This document shows positions 22,669 to 34,690 of a DNA stretch of 64,000 nucleotides, in pieces. The translations under genes were made by a program, and so were the position numbers. Numbering within the stretch: the first letter of the stretch is position 1; each line of letters starts with the position of its first letter. The notes beneath the pieces were generated by a model that ran no database searches, was not told the origin of the DNA, and saw nothing but the letters and a program-made list of their open reading frames with translations. The stretch comes from Vicugna pacos (taxonomy: Eukaryota; Chordata; Mammalia; Artiodactyla; Camelidae). Where the stretch lies: positions 10,490,105-10,554,104 of the forward strand of contig NC_133013.1 in assembly GCF_048564905.1 (NCBI RefSeq). Reading direction: 5' to 3'.

Positions 22669-22711
22669 TGAAAGAAAGGAGGGAGGGCAGGAGGAAGGAG
22701 GGGAGGGAAAG
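22669..22711. repeat. Purine-rich low-complexity tract
   Basis: About 43 bases almost wholly A and G on the plus strand, such as GGAGGGAGGGCAGGAGGAAG. It includes several GGGAGGG-type runs. Confidence 0.85.
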
Positions 22712-22719
22712 TGGCACTT

Positions 22720-22890
22720 AGTGAGTCTCTACTATCTGCTCTCCATGTCACTCTAGTCCTTACAAAGCAATCAACAGCAGAACTGACATCTGGATTTTTT
22801 TTTATACATGAGAAAGCTGAAGCTTAGAAAAGTCATCAAAATCATACAGCAAGCAGTGGAACCAGGATTTATGCTGAGCCAAATGGACCC
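22720..22890 (-). repeat. MIR SINE, antisense, diverged
   Basis: Antisense MIR order in decayed form: AGTCTCTACTATCTGCTC, then TACATGAGAAAGCTGAAGCT, TAGAAAAGTCATCAAAATCA, CATACAGCAAGCAGTGGAAC and CAGGATTTATGCTGAGCC. Confidence 0.75.
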
Positions 22891-23494
22891 CAAGGTGTTA
22901 CCTTCCACTGACATGTGATTTTGTCCTGGAGAACCACACACACCAGAGCAATTCCAGCCTAGAAGGAGGCAGAAAATCAAGGACAGTGTAGATGTGAAGA
23001 TCGAGATTCAAAAGGGTGGATTCTGATTCAAGAATTCAGTCCCTGTATCTGATCCCTCCTTCGGGTACCTCAACAGTGACAGATAATGATCTACACAATG
23101 ATCTACACACAGAGATACAGAGCTATAATTACATACATCATAGGAGATTGGATGGGGCTATCAGAAGACAATTTCAACAAGCCTGTGGGGTCTGAAAGCA
23201 TTGATAATTATTGATGCGGGAAATGATGGAGGAATCCATAGATTATGCCCAGAGGGGACCGCAGCAAAGAGCGCATATACCTAGCAGAACCCCCAGGATG
23301 CTTCAGTACAGAGATGGCAGGCAGAGCAGAGACTAATGTAGACTTTGCTTAGTAACTCTACACGATATGATATATTTTCCTAAGTTTTCTATAAAATGGA
23401 CACACGATAGTATGTGATTGATCCAATATTTATTGGACAATAGACAGTTCTATTTCCACTCCCTAATAAAAGTTATAATGACCAAATTGACATG
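22891..23494. other. Unassigned non-coding stretch with a TAAT-rich near-palindrome
   Basis: No gene is seen. GCATTGATAATTATTGATGC at 23198-23217 has inverted outer arms (GCAT/ATGC) around an ATAATTAT centre, a possible homeodomain-type site. AATGATCTACACA occurs twice in tandem at about 23087-23112. Confidence 0.45.
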
Positions 23495-23710
23495 GATTGA
23501 ATGTTTTCTACATGCCTAACACTTTAAGCACTTAATTTATTGACTCCTGTTACAATTCACTAACTCATAGATATTATGCCCACTGCCTAGAAGTGAAAAT
23601 TAAGGTTCATAAGGGCTAGGGGATAAAAAGCATGTAACTGTTATGCAGAGTCCGGATTCCATCATCATCAGATTGGACTCCCAATCCAGTGCTCTTTCCA
23701 CTATTCCTCA
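23495..23710 (-). repeat. MIR SINE, antisense
   Basis: Antisense MIR: TTTTCTACATGCCTAACACT, TTTAAGCACTTAATTTATTG, AAATTAAGGTTCATAAGGGC, AGAGTCCGGATTCCATC, then CCAGTGCTCTTTCCACTATT. Confidence 0.85.
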
Positions 23711-23890
23711 ACTATTTTCAGTGCTGCTAAGCACTAGCCAGATGATGGACATTTCCACCCTCTAATGCTCAGCACAGAAACCACACAATGAGAAGTCAGT
23801 TTGGAAATTTTGCATTTCTGGGTTTATACTAAGACATGAAACCCACAGTGCCGTCTACTACAATTAAGTAAATAAGTAAATAAAATATTC

Positions 23891-23907
23891 TGTGTGTGTG
23901 TGTGTGT
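23891..23907. repeat. (TG)n microsatellite
   Basis: A short uninterrupted TG dinucleotide run, next to two TAAGTAAA-type units. Confidence 0.9.
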
Positions 23908-24159
23908 TAACTGCCCCCTGCCCCCATTTCCAATTCAGCGGCTGGAGCAGTACTTGCCGCACAGTAGGGACATCATAATTACTTGCTGAGTAAATGTATG
24001 AACAATTCAGAGAACTCATGATCTCTTTCTTTTCTTTAACTGGCTTATTCAATATAATCAGGCAGATTTTGAGCCAGTTTTTAATGGTGGAAATGGAAAT
24101 TCGTTCAAGAGACCAATGATGTGGAAAACAAAGCACCAAGTTGCTTTGGTGTGTCGTGG

Positions 24160-24420
24160 CAGAGCCATCTTGTCCCCCTGCAGCCAGTTTATTACTGAGC
24201 TTCTGATTAGCTAATCAGTGATTAATTCAATTATTAATGCTATTTACATATGTGGATTATTGCAGCTCTTAAGTAGTCCCGCTACCCTCCCCCTTCCTTT
24301 GCATTTTAAAGTAAGAGGGTTAAGAAGAGAGAAGATAAGTGGCAAATTAAGCTACGAGGTGCATAAGGATTTGGAATGAGAGATTACACATAAAGGATGA
24401 AAGGGATTCTGTGGAAGTGA
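24160..24420. promoter_or_regulatory. Candidate homeodomain-motif cluster (possible enhancer)
   Basis: CTGATTAGCTAATCAG at 24203-24218 is a perfect 16-bp palindrome made of two facing TGATTAG/CTAATCA sites. It is followed at once by TGATTAATTCAATTATTAAT. That packs about six TAAT/ATTA cores into some 40 bases, far more ordered than simple AT-richness. The surrounding sequence reads as single copy, with no transposon signature, as conserved developmental enhancers often do. The factors that might bind are inferred from the core motif only, and no target gene is visible in the window. Confidence 0.45.
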
Positions 24421-24839
24421 GTGAAAGATGGGCTACTTCTCTGCAGGGAACTTCGACACTTCGAGGTGGAGGCTATGTATAAATACACATCTGTACACAA
24501 TTTACAACAAAACATGGGAGCCTGGAGACCTGATCATACATTCCGTGAATACAGCGGCTGGTGGAAACCCACATGTCCCCACGATTCCCGTGGTGGCTGC
24601 TGGCAAGTACGGGAGGGGTGACAAAATGAATTTTGTAGCAAGTCTCATCTCAGTGAGGGTTGTTTCACTTGAAATTAGACCGAAAACGCTGCCCTTCAAC
24701 TAAAAATTAACATGCACTCTCCAGCAAGAACAAAAAAGGTATAAATTATGTCTGATTGAACAAACACAACTCCACTGTTGAACAGCCAGTCAATGGAGAG
24801 GGCAGGGAAAGGCAATGGAGCAGGGTAATGTGTAATCTC

Positions 24840-25200
24840 ACCAGTCAATGGACTGTGGGCAGGCCCCGGCGGCCCGTCGCTGGAGGTGTCAGGGAGATGA
24901 ATAGCAGAGTGTCCTCCTCAAAAATATGATTAATACCCTCCTCGGTCCACTGCTGAAGATGTAGTGGGTGCAGCTGGTCTGGACAGCAGTTGCTTGGGGG
25001 GAAAGTCCGGGACAATCGCAACGGAGCAGAGAGGGCAAAGAGGAGGACGAACAGCCACCGGAGCGGGGGCGCCGAGGCCTGACGGCGGCCTGGGCTCGAA
25101 GCTGGCCCTGGGTCTTCCTCCTCTGCAGATTAGCTAATGCTCAGGGCCGTCTAGGCACGTGCACCTGAGCCCCAGAGGCCGTGCTCCTGAGGGGAAAGGA
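24840..25200. promoter_or_regulatory. Small CpG-rich block
   Basis: In an AT-rich neighbourhood this stretch is strongly GC-rich and holds roughly twenty CpGs by eye, in words such as CCCGGCGGCCCGTCGCTGG and GAGCGGGGGCGCCGAGGC. GATTAGCTAAT recurs at 25128-25138, the same 11-mer as the centre of the palindrome at 24203-24218, about 920 bases upstream. The block may be an orphan CpG island, an enhancer core or an unannotated promoter. Plus-strand open frames cross it (24968-25168) but show no family signature. Confidence 0.45.
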
Positions 25201-25274
25201 CAAACCGCAGCTGAATCTTTGTGGAAAGTGCGTGCCTTTCTGGAAACAGAGAGTAATCTTGAAGAATTGTGGTA

Positions 25275-25475
25275 TTTATCGTATGACCGCTGGCTGTGTG
25301 ACTAACACACTCCATTCAGGACTTTATTTAATTCTCCCAGTTCAGGCTGAGGTAATGGGGTTAATTTCCTCTTCTTCAGATGGGAAGACTGAGGGCCAGA
25401 GAAGTTAAGCAACTTGCTCAGTGTTCCGTAGTTAATAGGTGGGACCAGGGTCCGGGACTCCCAAACTTCCATTCT
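25275..25475 (-). repeat. MIR SINE, antisense
   Basis: Antisense MIR: TTTATTTAATTCTCCCAGTT, TCTTCAGATGGGAAGACTGA, GGGCCAGAGAAGTTAAGCAA, CTTGCTCAGTGTTCCGTAGT and TTAATAGGTGGGACCAGGGT. Confidence 0.9.
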
Positions 25476-25614
25476 TTTCACCAAATGAAACTGACTCCTT
25501 AGAGATGAAGAAAAAATAAATAAAATTTGTGACAGTTCATTTCTGTCTATTTGCCCTAGTTTCTACTCAACATCTTTTTTGCCCCCTTTTTCAGAGGGTT
25601 TTGTCAAGATTTTT

Positions 25615-25853
25615 ATTTTATTCTGATTTGTTTTTTTAACTGAGTTATAGTCAGTTTACAATGTCGTGTCAATTTCTGGTGCATAGCACAATTTTTCAGT
25701 CATACATGAACATACACATATTCATTTTCATATTGTTTTTCACCGTGAGCTACTACAAGATCTTGTATATATTTCCCTGTGCTGTACAGTATAAATTAGT
25801 TTATCTATCCTATATATAACTGTCAGTATCTACAAATTATTTTATTCTGATTT
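25615..25853 (-). mobile_element. Very short L1 3'-end insertion with 15-bp target-site duplications
   Basis: Perfect direct repeats ATTTTATTCTGATTT at 25615-25629 and 25839-25853 enclose 209 bases of L1 3' UTR on the minus strand. Poly-A is seen as GTTTTTTT at the low end. Diagnostic words are AGTTATAGTCAGTTTACAAT and CTACTACAAGATCTTGTATA. The copy holds no coding sequence. Its 3' UTR is intermediate between the older and younger types in this window. Confidence 0.94.
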
Positions 25854-26246
25854 TTTTTCTCTGTCATTGTATACAAGGATGGCAAGAAAGGATTCTCAAA
25901 CATTTCCAGCTATAATACTGCTACTTACACACCTACACACACACACATGCACATAATGGGCACCCATAGTGAAAAGCAAATTGATATGCTCTAATGTCCC
26001 CTGTTTCACTGGTGGAAGAATTCCTCCTCTTGGGCAAATAAAACGGTCACATTTTCTTTCTCAGATGATTCCTCCCCTCATGGTCAAGGTATTGAACGTT
26101 CCTGAGGCCATCAAAAAGTCTTTGTAGTGTGCCATAGCACTGGAATGTTGTTAGTAGAAAAGATTCCATAAGGAAGAGCTAGCCATATCTAGAGTTGTTG
26201 GCTTCCTGAATATTGGTTTTAAACATGATGAACTGAAAGGGGTTAT

Positions 26247-26606
26247 TTATATAACTGGTAGAATGGAAGGAAATAACCTGGCTATTGATAGAATCGGCCA
26301 ATAGGACCAACCACCTAAAGAGCAGGTGGCTCCCTTTGGCCACAGGCACAGACATTTAGAGTGAAGGTGTTTATTGGCACAATCGCCTATTACTATGGGT
26401 ATAGAGAGGGCATCTAATTCGGCCACAGTAGAGGTCTCCCTATTCCCCTCACCTAAAGTTGGTTTCAAAGGAACTTCTCCCATTATCTTTGAAACCTTGA
26501 CCAAAACATGAAAAGAAGTCTGTGTTGACGTGGCTCTAAAGCCACCCCTCCACCAAGGGAATCGAGATATGTTCATGGAAGATAAATATAAGGACCCAAA
26601 TCCCAT
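26247..26606 (-). other. Unidentified 119-codon open frame
   Basis: An open frame running from the start MGFGSLYLSSMNISRFPW to KCLCLWPKGATCSLGGW near its end. I recognise no domain. There is no obvious promoter, no poly-A signature and no splice context, and this DNA is not a repeat I can name. In a 64-kb window a frame of this length can arise by chance. I record it because it is among the longest frames not explained by a transposon. Confidence 0.15.
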
Positions 26607-26839
26607 ATCCTCCTTTTCTTATCCTGGACTCAGTTGGATATATCTGTGTACAGTGAACAGTCATTCTACCAACCCTAAATTATTTCTACATTTTCACCTT
26701 TTGTATTATAGTCTTCTTGTTGAATTTTCTATCATTGGGTCATTTATTTCTTCATGCTCACAAAACATATCTGCTGACTCGATCCTAAGTTATAGCTTTT
26801 AAATATTACTGATCTTTATCTATTGCTATGTGTATGGAG

Positions 26840-26935
26840 AGAAATGTAGAGTAATATACATATATATTATGTATATTAAATACATAAATACATAATATAT
26901 ATGTATATTATGCCTGATAAATAAACACATAAATA
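26840..26935. repeat. AT-rich microsatellite-like patch
   Basis: Runs of TATATA/ACATAAAT words, for example ATACATAATATATATGTATA, with several short inverted repeats inherent to the composition. Confidence 0.8.
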
Positions 26936-29900
26936 AGCAAGTAAATTTCACTGTCAAATCAGTTTGAGGATTATGAACCCTACTGCCATCTTGAAAATTC
27001 ACAAGGATCTGAAAACTCCTATCATAAAGAAATTTATTTAACTTTATTTAATTTGGCATTTCTAGCAAGCGTTTAAGTTTGTTTTTAATTTGTGCTTCTA
27101 AAAGACCCAGAGAGTAGTGTGCTGTAGACTGTTCCTTAGGGAATACGCCATGTTATTCAGTTTAGTTCTACCTTATGGTGGGTATAATGCAGCGTAGTAG
27201 ACACACTTGAATTTGTTTTTCATAATTTCTAACCTTTTAGGTTTTTGCAACAGCAAAATATTTTATTCGTAGGTGTGTGAGATATATTGTGTCCTCCAGC
27301 ACTTTTGTTTGGAACTCCCCTGAAATAAATGTGTTTTAATCAGTTGGTTCCTTTCAAACAAATATACAGAATGTTTAAGCAGCATTTTACTTAAAGGGTA
27401 AGTCAATTTCTGGGAATTGAGGATGTATGTTACCCATATATGCACAGGCACATCTCACAGATATAGGCAATATTTACTTACTATGATATCAAAATGATCA
27501 CTTTTGGGTATGTAGGGAGAATTTATTATGATACAAGATTTCGTATGAGAAGATTATGGGAAAATTATCAAAATTGTTCAGTGAGTCTGTCTCATTAACC
27601 AAGTGATCGTTCAGCCTGGGTTTTCATTTCATATGTGTCCTATGGGACTAGAAGTGACTCAAAGTCACACAGCTCATGAGCAGAACAACTCTGGCCTAAG
27701 CCCTTACCTGGGTGTCTAAAGGTGCCTTATCTCTGTGCCTTGTCTCTAGGCACCCACCAAGAGCTCAAAGTGCCACACTGACTAATTCTGAAGCTCCTCA
27801 AAGACATGCTTCTAAAGACATTTCTCCATATCCTTTGATGTGTTCTTATGATCTGAATGTACTGATTGAAAAGTAAAATCATAAACCAATCCATGGTGCT
27901 GGGAGTGGGGCAGGATGGAGATGGTTCCCAAAAACAAATATGAATTTGACATTTTCCCATAATTTGTCCACAGTTAGATGAAGCGGAAAGGGCTGACTGT
28001 TATTTGAGTTATTAAAACCAAACCCAAAATAAACACTTTAAGGCCAGTAAATAAAAAGTGACCCATTATTTGAGTTTCACAGATAATTTTCTTGATTCTC
28101 TAAGTAAGTCACGTATATTGAAAATGACTTTCAGCTTGGCTTTAATGATATGTTTTTAGGGCTCTGGGAAGGGCCCAGGATTTGGAGCCATCATTACTAT
28201 GTTAAGGAGGTATTTCATTCTATGTTGGGGCTGAAGACAATAAAGAAAATCTGATGACATTCATGTGCTTTCTTCTCCTGAATATATAATCTCTCTTAAA
28301 GTAAAACACTAAATAAAATCATAGACTTAGGACCCACGTAAAAACTAGATGCTTTCAAAGGCCCTGGTTAATGAGGAATCTTTTAAATGTCACATCTACA
28401 GTGCAAATTAACCAATATTGCAGAGCAAAAATCCCGCACAAGAAATCTGGTCAATGGTTTATGACAAAAAAATTAATGCTTTGTGTCAAGAATAAGGGTT
28501 AAGTTTAGTATTAATCATAAAATGACCTTTAATTGCTAAACAAAAGCACTTTGTTATTTCACTACAATCCCGAACTCACCCTGAGTGTTGAAAAAAAAAG
28601 CCATAATTTGCTTAGTATAAATATATTAAAGTATTAAGCCCGCTCTGCTACTCAATTAGTAAACATGTCAAGGGGTGGGCGAGTTATTCATGGTTCAGAG
28701 GGCCAGCCTCTTTTCACAGGGAACTTTTTTCACTCTAATGAAATGATGGATAATCTGGAAGTAGGTGCTTTAAGAAGATATTAATCATTCTTGGTGGTAA
28801 TGTTAATCACGCGCTCCATCATCTCCAGATGCTGTGGATCACCTTCCTCGGAGACAAAGGGCACCTAAGCCAGGAGAGTCCTTTTGATCACCTTTCTGCG
28901 GAGACCCTCACATGCGGCTGACATTAAAGACAGCTTCAGATTTCAGGTCATCCTTAAGATAAAACGGCACGTGCAGCAGAAAGCTCCTTCAGCCGATTCC
29001 TGAGAAACCTGGGCGGGGATCTCTCTCAAGTCCTAATTATTTACATTTTCACGTGGCTCCTAGGACAGTAGGAAAAGGCTTCCCTATAGAAGGAGAAGAC
29101 AGAGGTCCCTCAGGGAAAAACTATAAATGTATGTTCCGGCAAACTGCTTTTACAGCCTAGGTTTCTAATCTCACAAAATGTTAGCATTCCTCAGGTCAGA
29201 TTTGTCTCTGAAAATGTCTCTGATGTCTCCTTGAGTTAATGAAACACCGAGTCTCCAGAGTTGGCCAATTAAACATTTTTATGGCCAGAGTTTTTTAAAG
29301 GGAAAAAATGTTGAGTCAAATCTGAAGGCGCATCTTATGTGGCTAACATAGCTCTCATCGCACGCTAATTTTGAATGCCTCAGAGATCCCAGTTCCTGAG
29401 GAAGACACCTGGGAAGTTTGCTAAAGCTAAGAGGCTGTCCCATGTCAATTATCTCAGAAAGCTGAAACTGATGAGAACAAGTGAGGCTCCCATCATCCTG
29501 CAAAAGCATTAAGCATGCTAAGGATTAGATAATTTTTTCATGTAAAAAAGCACCATTTTCTTAAATTCCCATGTGCAGTGCAAGGTCTACAAATGGACAT
29601 GATGGTTACTAAGGAGATAATGTGATCTCTTTTTGGGGTGAGGTTCTATTTAGAGACAAGTGCTCTCCAGCTGATGGCTAATGTCAGATCCGATCCACAT
29701 GCTAGGACACAAAGAATTAGAAACTCATTCTGGTCTTCTAGAGAAAGCCAGTCATTTTGTTCTTCACCCAGATGTAACCCTCTGATCACCTTCTGTGCTG
29801 TAGTTTTTCAAATAGGTTGACGTAACTCAATAATTCACCCAAGTAGTGAAACATGTCATGGAAGTGCATTTATTCTTTGCCGAATCATTCGTATATTTAT

Positions 29901-30690
29901 TGGGCTTCCCAAATCCCAGTGCCTCCACCATCATTTTACTTCACGTCCCCTTCCTCTCTGCTCCACTGTCTGGCCACATGGTACATTCCGTCATCTCCTA
30001 CAGCAAATTCAACATGGACCCTTAAATTTCCATAGCTAATTGCATAATGAGAGATGGGGGTCATTTTTCTCATAAACTCACATCCACTAAATTTCCTCGT
30101 TAGCCTAATCATGAGTTGTCTCTGTTTCTACCTTTGTAAAATATCCTTGTCTGGTCCCCATCGCTGGTCAGAACCCTCTCCCTCTGTCCATCCTTCCATT
30201 AATGTATGATGCAACCAGCCAAACCTCAAATAAGGAGTGTGCTTAAAGCATGCCTGTACGTACTTTCCCTGGCCTGTGCTGGCTTATTAAAACAAATCAT
30301 CCCCTCTGCAGTGTGGAACCTCATAAATGTATATAGTCTTGGATGCCCATTGGCCTCCCCAATATTCCCATTTTGTGGGTAACTCCCCCAAAGTCTAGCA
30401 CAAAGCCTTCCCACTCCTCTGAAGCATCGTCCTGGGTTTAATTCCCCCTTTTTCTCAGCATCTTTGTTGAACAGAGAGAGGTCCTCAAAAGAATTCTCAA
30501 TATTACACTACCGCTGTCCACCAACAGCCTTGCCCTTCGCCATGTCCTTCCCTTTTGTCTCCTCACATGATGAAGTGTTCTTCCCTCCCTGTTAAAAATT
30601 CACTTGTTTGAGCTCTTGATTTTATTCTCTGCCTTTTCTTCTGGGACTGCCCTCCTCAAGCTCAAGCTCTCTTGCTCCAGAATCTTTAAT
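26936..30690. other. Mostly single-copy non-coding sequence, 3.7 kb
   Basis: No gene is recognised. A small antisense MIR core is visible at 27653-27720 (CAAAGTCACACAGCTCATGA). The part at 28380-28900 is free of recognisable transposons and carries several TAAT-type words (GATATTAATCATTC, AATGTTAATCAC), as conserved non-coding elements do. Around 29900-30200 the pyrimidine-rich text may be decayed L2. Confidence 0.45.
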
Positions 30691-30699
30691 TTAGTCTTA

Positions 30700-31860
30700 G
30701 CCTATAAATAATTCTGAGGCTCTCCCTCCCTAAAATAAAAATGCTTAATTTATGTCAAGCCCTCTCAATGTCTCTCTCTTTCAATTACCATCTAAAATTC
30801 TTGAAAAAGGAATCTGTATTCCTAGAGTTTTAACTGCTTCACCATCTGGTGTTTGACCTCACTGCTGTGTTGTAATTTTCATTCCTAAGGCCATCAGTGA
30901 CTTCCTAATAAATATTGAGGGCTTACTATGTGCCTGGCATTGATCTAGGCACTGGGGAGGCAGTGATGAACAAAACCCTTAGGAAGAGACTAATCTCTCA
31001 ACTCTCTTGGATCTTATGTTGTAATACTGTCAAGTGTAATGAATATTTTAATTACCTTTCTGGATCACGTGAATTTCTCCTTGTATAATTTCATCACTTT
31101 TGCGTACCTTTCTCCACCCCATCCTTGTGTGTTAGCCTGAAATGTTAGTACTTTATAGAGTTCCTAGTTTATTCCACTGCTTTTCACTGTCGTGCGTTTA
31201 TCCGGTTAATTTTATCCACTGTCAAAGCTTCAGTTACCATCCATATGCTAATTTCTCCCAAGTCTGTCACTGTAGCCTAAACGCTTCCCCTCCTGATCCT
31301 CAGACCCACACGTCTCTCTATTTCTAGATTTCTCTCCTTAGATAGACCACAGACACTCAGTTCCAGCATTCCCAAACCTAACATGTCACCTTCTCCAAAT
31401 TAGTTCTCCTTTCTTTTCCTAACTTAATTATGGCACATTGAGAGCTACCATCAAAAGCTAAAACCTTAGGGATCAGCGTTGATTTTTCTCTTTCCTTCTC
31501 TGTCTCCCTAGTAAGGTAACGAGTTCTCATGTATTATTTTCTGAATATTTTTCATCTGAATTGAAATTCCAGATTCTTCTACCCTACCTCACACCCTCAT
31601 TTCTCTCATGAGTGACTGTAACAACTTCCTGTTCTACACATCAAGCTAACTATTCACGGAGCATAAACAATTTTACTATGTTAAGTCATTGGTTGGAAGT
31701 TATTGAATGAGAGAATAAACCAAAGTCTTCAATAGGGCACATAATACCCTCCACAATTTCTATCAACCTTGCCAGCATTATATTTTCTCCCTCAATGACT
31801 CACTTCTTGTATTTCCATAAAATAAACAACTTGTATTTTCCTGTGCTTGCACACGGTATT
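30700..31860 (+). repeat. L2 LINE relic, sense
   Basis: Decayed L2 ORF2 in sense orientation: TAAAATTCTTGAAAAAGG near 30793, GCCATCAGTGACTTCCTAAT, then TCAGTTACCATCCATATGCT with CCTAACATGTCACCTTC, GGGATCAGCGTTGATTTTTC and TCTCATGAGTGACTGTAACA. It is interrupted by a short reverse L2/MIR tail at 30897-31025. Very old, with no intact frame. Confidence 0.7.
30897..31025 (-). repeat. L2 3'-end fragment, antisense
   Basis: TATTGAGGGCTTACTATGTG, then GATCTAGGCACTGGGGAGGC and AGTGATGAACAAAACCC: the classic L2 3' end in reverse. It sits inside the sense-oriented L2 relic. Confidence 0.85.
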
Positions 31861-31934
31861 TTTGTTTATTTGTTTTTCACCTTTATATTTTTGCTTACTC
31901 TTTCCTATCTGTCTTTGTGCTCTGGGAGAAAACA

Positions 31935-32195
31935 CAAAGGAAGGTGTTTCTTGTTTTTTAGGAGGTCTGGGAAAGAATTGTACAGGAGGTGATCATTTGA
32001 GCAAAATCTGAAGGATCATTAAAAGTTGGCCAGGTGGAAATTAGGGAAAAGGTATTCTAGAAAAGACTATATGTAGAGATACAGAAAATAGAAATATAGA
32101 GTATCAGAAAGCCAGAAGGAGTTCAGAAAAGCTCTTATGAACGTACAGGGTGTCTTTTGAAGGAGTTAAGGGAGATGTAAGTTAGATCTCTCTCT
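31935..32195 (-). repeat. L2 LINE relic, antisense
   Basis: GGTGATCATTTGAGCAAAAT, CTGAAGGATCATTAAAAGTT, GGCCAGGTGGAAATTAGGG and AAAGGTATTCTAGAAAAGAC follow the reverse complement of the L2 3' region (the part normally reading 'tgaaggatgagtaggagttagccagg'). Confidence 0.72.
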
Positions 32196-34506
32196 TTCTC
32201 GGACAAGTTAGTAACTTTCTTTTAAAAATTTGGTGTCAGATGGTGTTGGTAGACACACTATGTTCCAAGGTCAGTCCTTCCCTCTCAGCTCCTCAGCCAT
32301 ACTTAGTGTTGGGACATGCTGCTGAACTAGACACAGCTACATAGACATGCTCCCTTATTTTCCTTTATCTGAAACATCCACTCTTGAACAGTGGGCTCTA
32401 GGATGATTTACAGAAGGGTCAAGAGCAGCCTTGCTCTGCTTGTGTGGCAGGGGCATGGTCAGGACCAAAACTGCCCCTGGCAGGGCCAGATGGACCCATG
32501 ATTATTTAGAAGCAAGAGCCACGGTCCACCTTTGGCTAACTTTTTCTTTAGATGGCCCCTGCATGCCTCACAAGCATTGGCTGTTCCCACTCTACTTCCT
32601 GGGCTGGGCTGGAGATGCCCCATGACATCCCCTGCTTTCCCCTTGTGCTCTTTATGTGACTGGGCTATGTCCGGGGCTTCACAGATTCACACATAAATTC
32701 ATGTGTAGCAGAAAAAAAACCCCACTTTTGCTATATGCCCTTCCCTAGATTGGGTCTTTCCCAAGAAGTTACTGAACTAACACAACAGTACCTTTCCCCA
32801 AAGTTGTTAATGTCCCATGGTGATGGACCTCCAGTCACATCTCTTTCAAGGTCTTATTACCAGAAAGAGAATATACCCCATTAACTCTTTCAAATCACGG
32901 TCAGTAAATCTTAGAAAAAAACAAAAACATGCTTCTCATAAGGGTAAAGATTAATTTTCTGATCCACTTTAAATACATAAGGTGAAAAAGAATTCCAAAG
33001 GGCCTCACAATTGCAAAGCGACCTCATTCACAATGGAGTTAGCACGTCTGTCCGTTACCTGACCCGCTGTATTTTCATGACATGAAGATGCTACTGATTA
33101 TCAACGTACCATCTATTAAAAGCAGCAAAGATACATGACCACCTTAAACACCCATTTATCAATAAATGGTTGTATTTATTGAAATTAGAAATATATATTT
33201 AAAATATAAACTAACCAAAGAAGCCTATCCTAGAGTTGTATTTTTTTTTCATGCACAGGCTGAAAAATTAAGTGCAAGAATCATATGCAACTTGGCAAAA
33301 GTTTTAACTCTTAAGTTTCCCTATACTGGCTGGGCCTAAGACTGAGACATTATTTTTCAAAGTGGAAGTTGCAATGACTATAGAAATCATATGGCAATTT
33401 CTTTACTATTCTAAAATTCACTTGAAATTGAGCTTTGTATCAGTGGCAGTAGTTGACAGGAATACTGGAATCCCAGAGACAATACAGAGTCATGTTATCC
33501 AATAACTCAATTTTCTTCTGCTATAATCAATTACATCAGTGTTTTTAGGTCAGGATAAGTCAGTGGAAATAATTATTTTTCCCACAGATATTCATCAAAA
33601 TATAGGCTACAGCAATAAATGATGCAATTATTGAAGATATAGAAAATAGTGTTTTCTGAAATTGTAAATAGAAGTTGGAAAAAAAACAAATTCGTATTGG
33701 TCTTTATATGTCAAGTAGATAAGAAAAATGCTTACTGGTTGAGTAGAATGCATCATAGCACAACTCATTAGCCTAAAGATTTGAATAGGTCATGGGTCAA
33801 AAGATGTTCTCCAAAATGCCTTAAACAAACATATTTTTTAATATATTTGCATAATTTGCTTGAAACATTGGTGATGCCTCTGCTCCCTCATGGCAATGCT
33901 AAAATAATTTTCTATTTTAAATTTTTTCTTAGTTTATTAAGAAATAAATTTACTTTGCATTGCTATTGAATAATGGAAGTGTCATCTAATGCTAGCCCTT
34001 GAGGTCAAATTTTCAAGAGTGAAATGCAACATGGCTGGCAGGATGTTGAAGGACCACCAGGTCTATTGTGAATCACACTGGCCTTGTCAAAGGACATAAG
34101 CCTCTACATGTGACAATTGTAGCACAAGGAACACAGCCTGAAGCAATAATTTCCCACATTTTCTGCATATTTCTGGAAATAAAAATAAAAACACTTTAGT
34201 TACTTGATTAACAATAACATACCTCCCATTGCCCCACTTCCTTTTATAACTTCCCAACTCAATCTGTTTAAGCCCAATGCTTTTCTTGACATTACCATGT
34301 CCTGAAAACCATTAGTGCAATTTTCATTTGACATGACTGCTTATATCCAAGGATTAGGTACAAATTCAAACTCTAGTTAGAAGATGAACTAGACTAAGAG
34401 GCTTTGGTTATTTCTTTGTATTTGTAGTTGAATAACTTACCCTTAGATATGCCCACATTCTTTGCACAGAGACCTGCTGATACAGTTTGGCAAGTAAACA
34501 AAAGAC
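32196..34506. other. Unassigned non-coding sequence, 2.3 kb
   Basis: No gene is recognised. 32220-32700 is GC-richer than its flanks and unexplained. A short perfect inverted repeat CCATTTATCAATAAATGG lies at 33152-33169 (8-base arms, 2-base centre). Confidence 0.45.
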
Positions 34507-34690
34507 ATAGTGGCATTATGAAAAGAGGTAGACCTTGAAGTGAGGCTGGCTTAGATTTAAATTTTTACTCCATCGCTTGTTGCTTGCTATGTGGATGAGT
34601 TTAGGTCAGTTCCATGGCCTCTTTGGCGCTCAGCTTCCTCACTGGTGAAACAGAGATATTAGTTCTTGTAGATGACCGATTCTGTGCCTG
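34507..34690 (+). repeat. MIR SINE, diverged
   Basis: Sense MIR order in decayed form: GTAGACCTTGAAGTGAGGCT, GCTTGCTATGTGGATGAG, TTTAGGTCAGTTCCATGGCC and CTCAGCTTCCTCACTGGTGA. Confidence 0.8.

Noticed and set aside
26247-26606. 119-codon minus-strand frame as a real gene
   Set aside because: No domain, no splice or poly-A context and no homologue known to me; kept only as an unexplained frame at low confidence.
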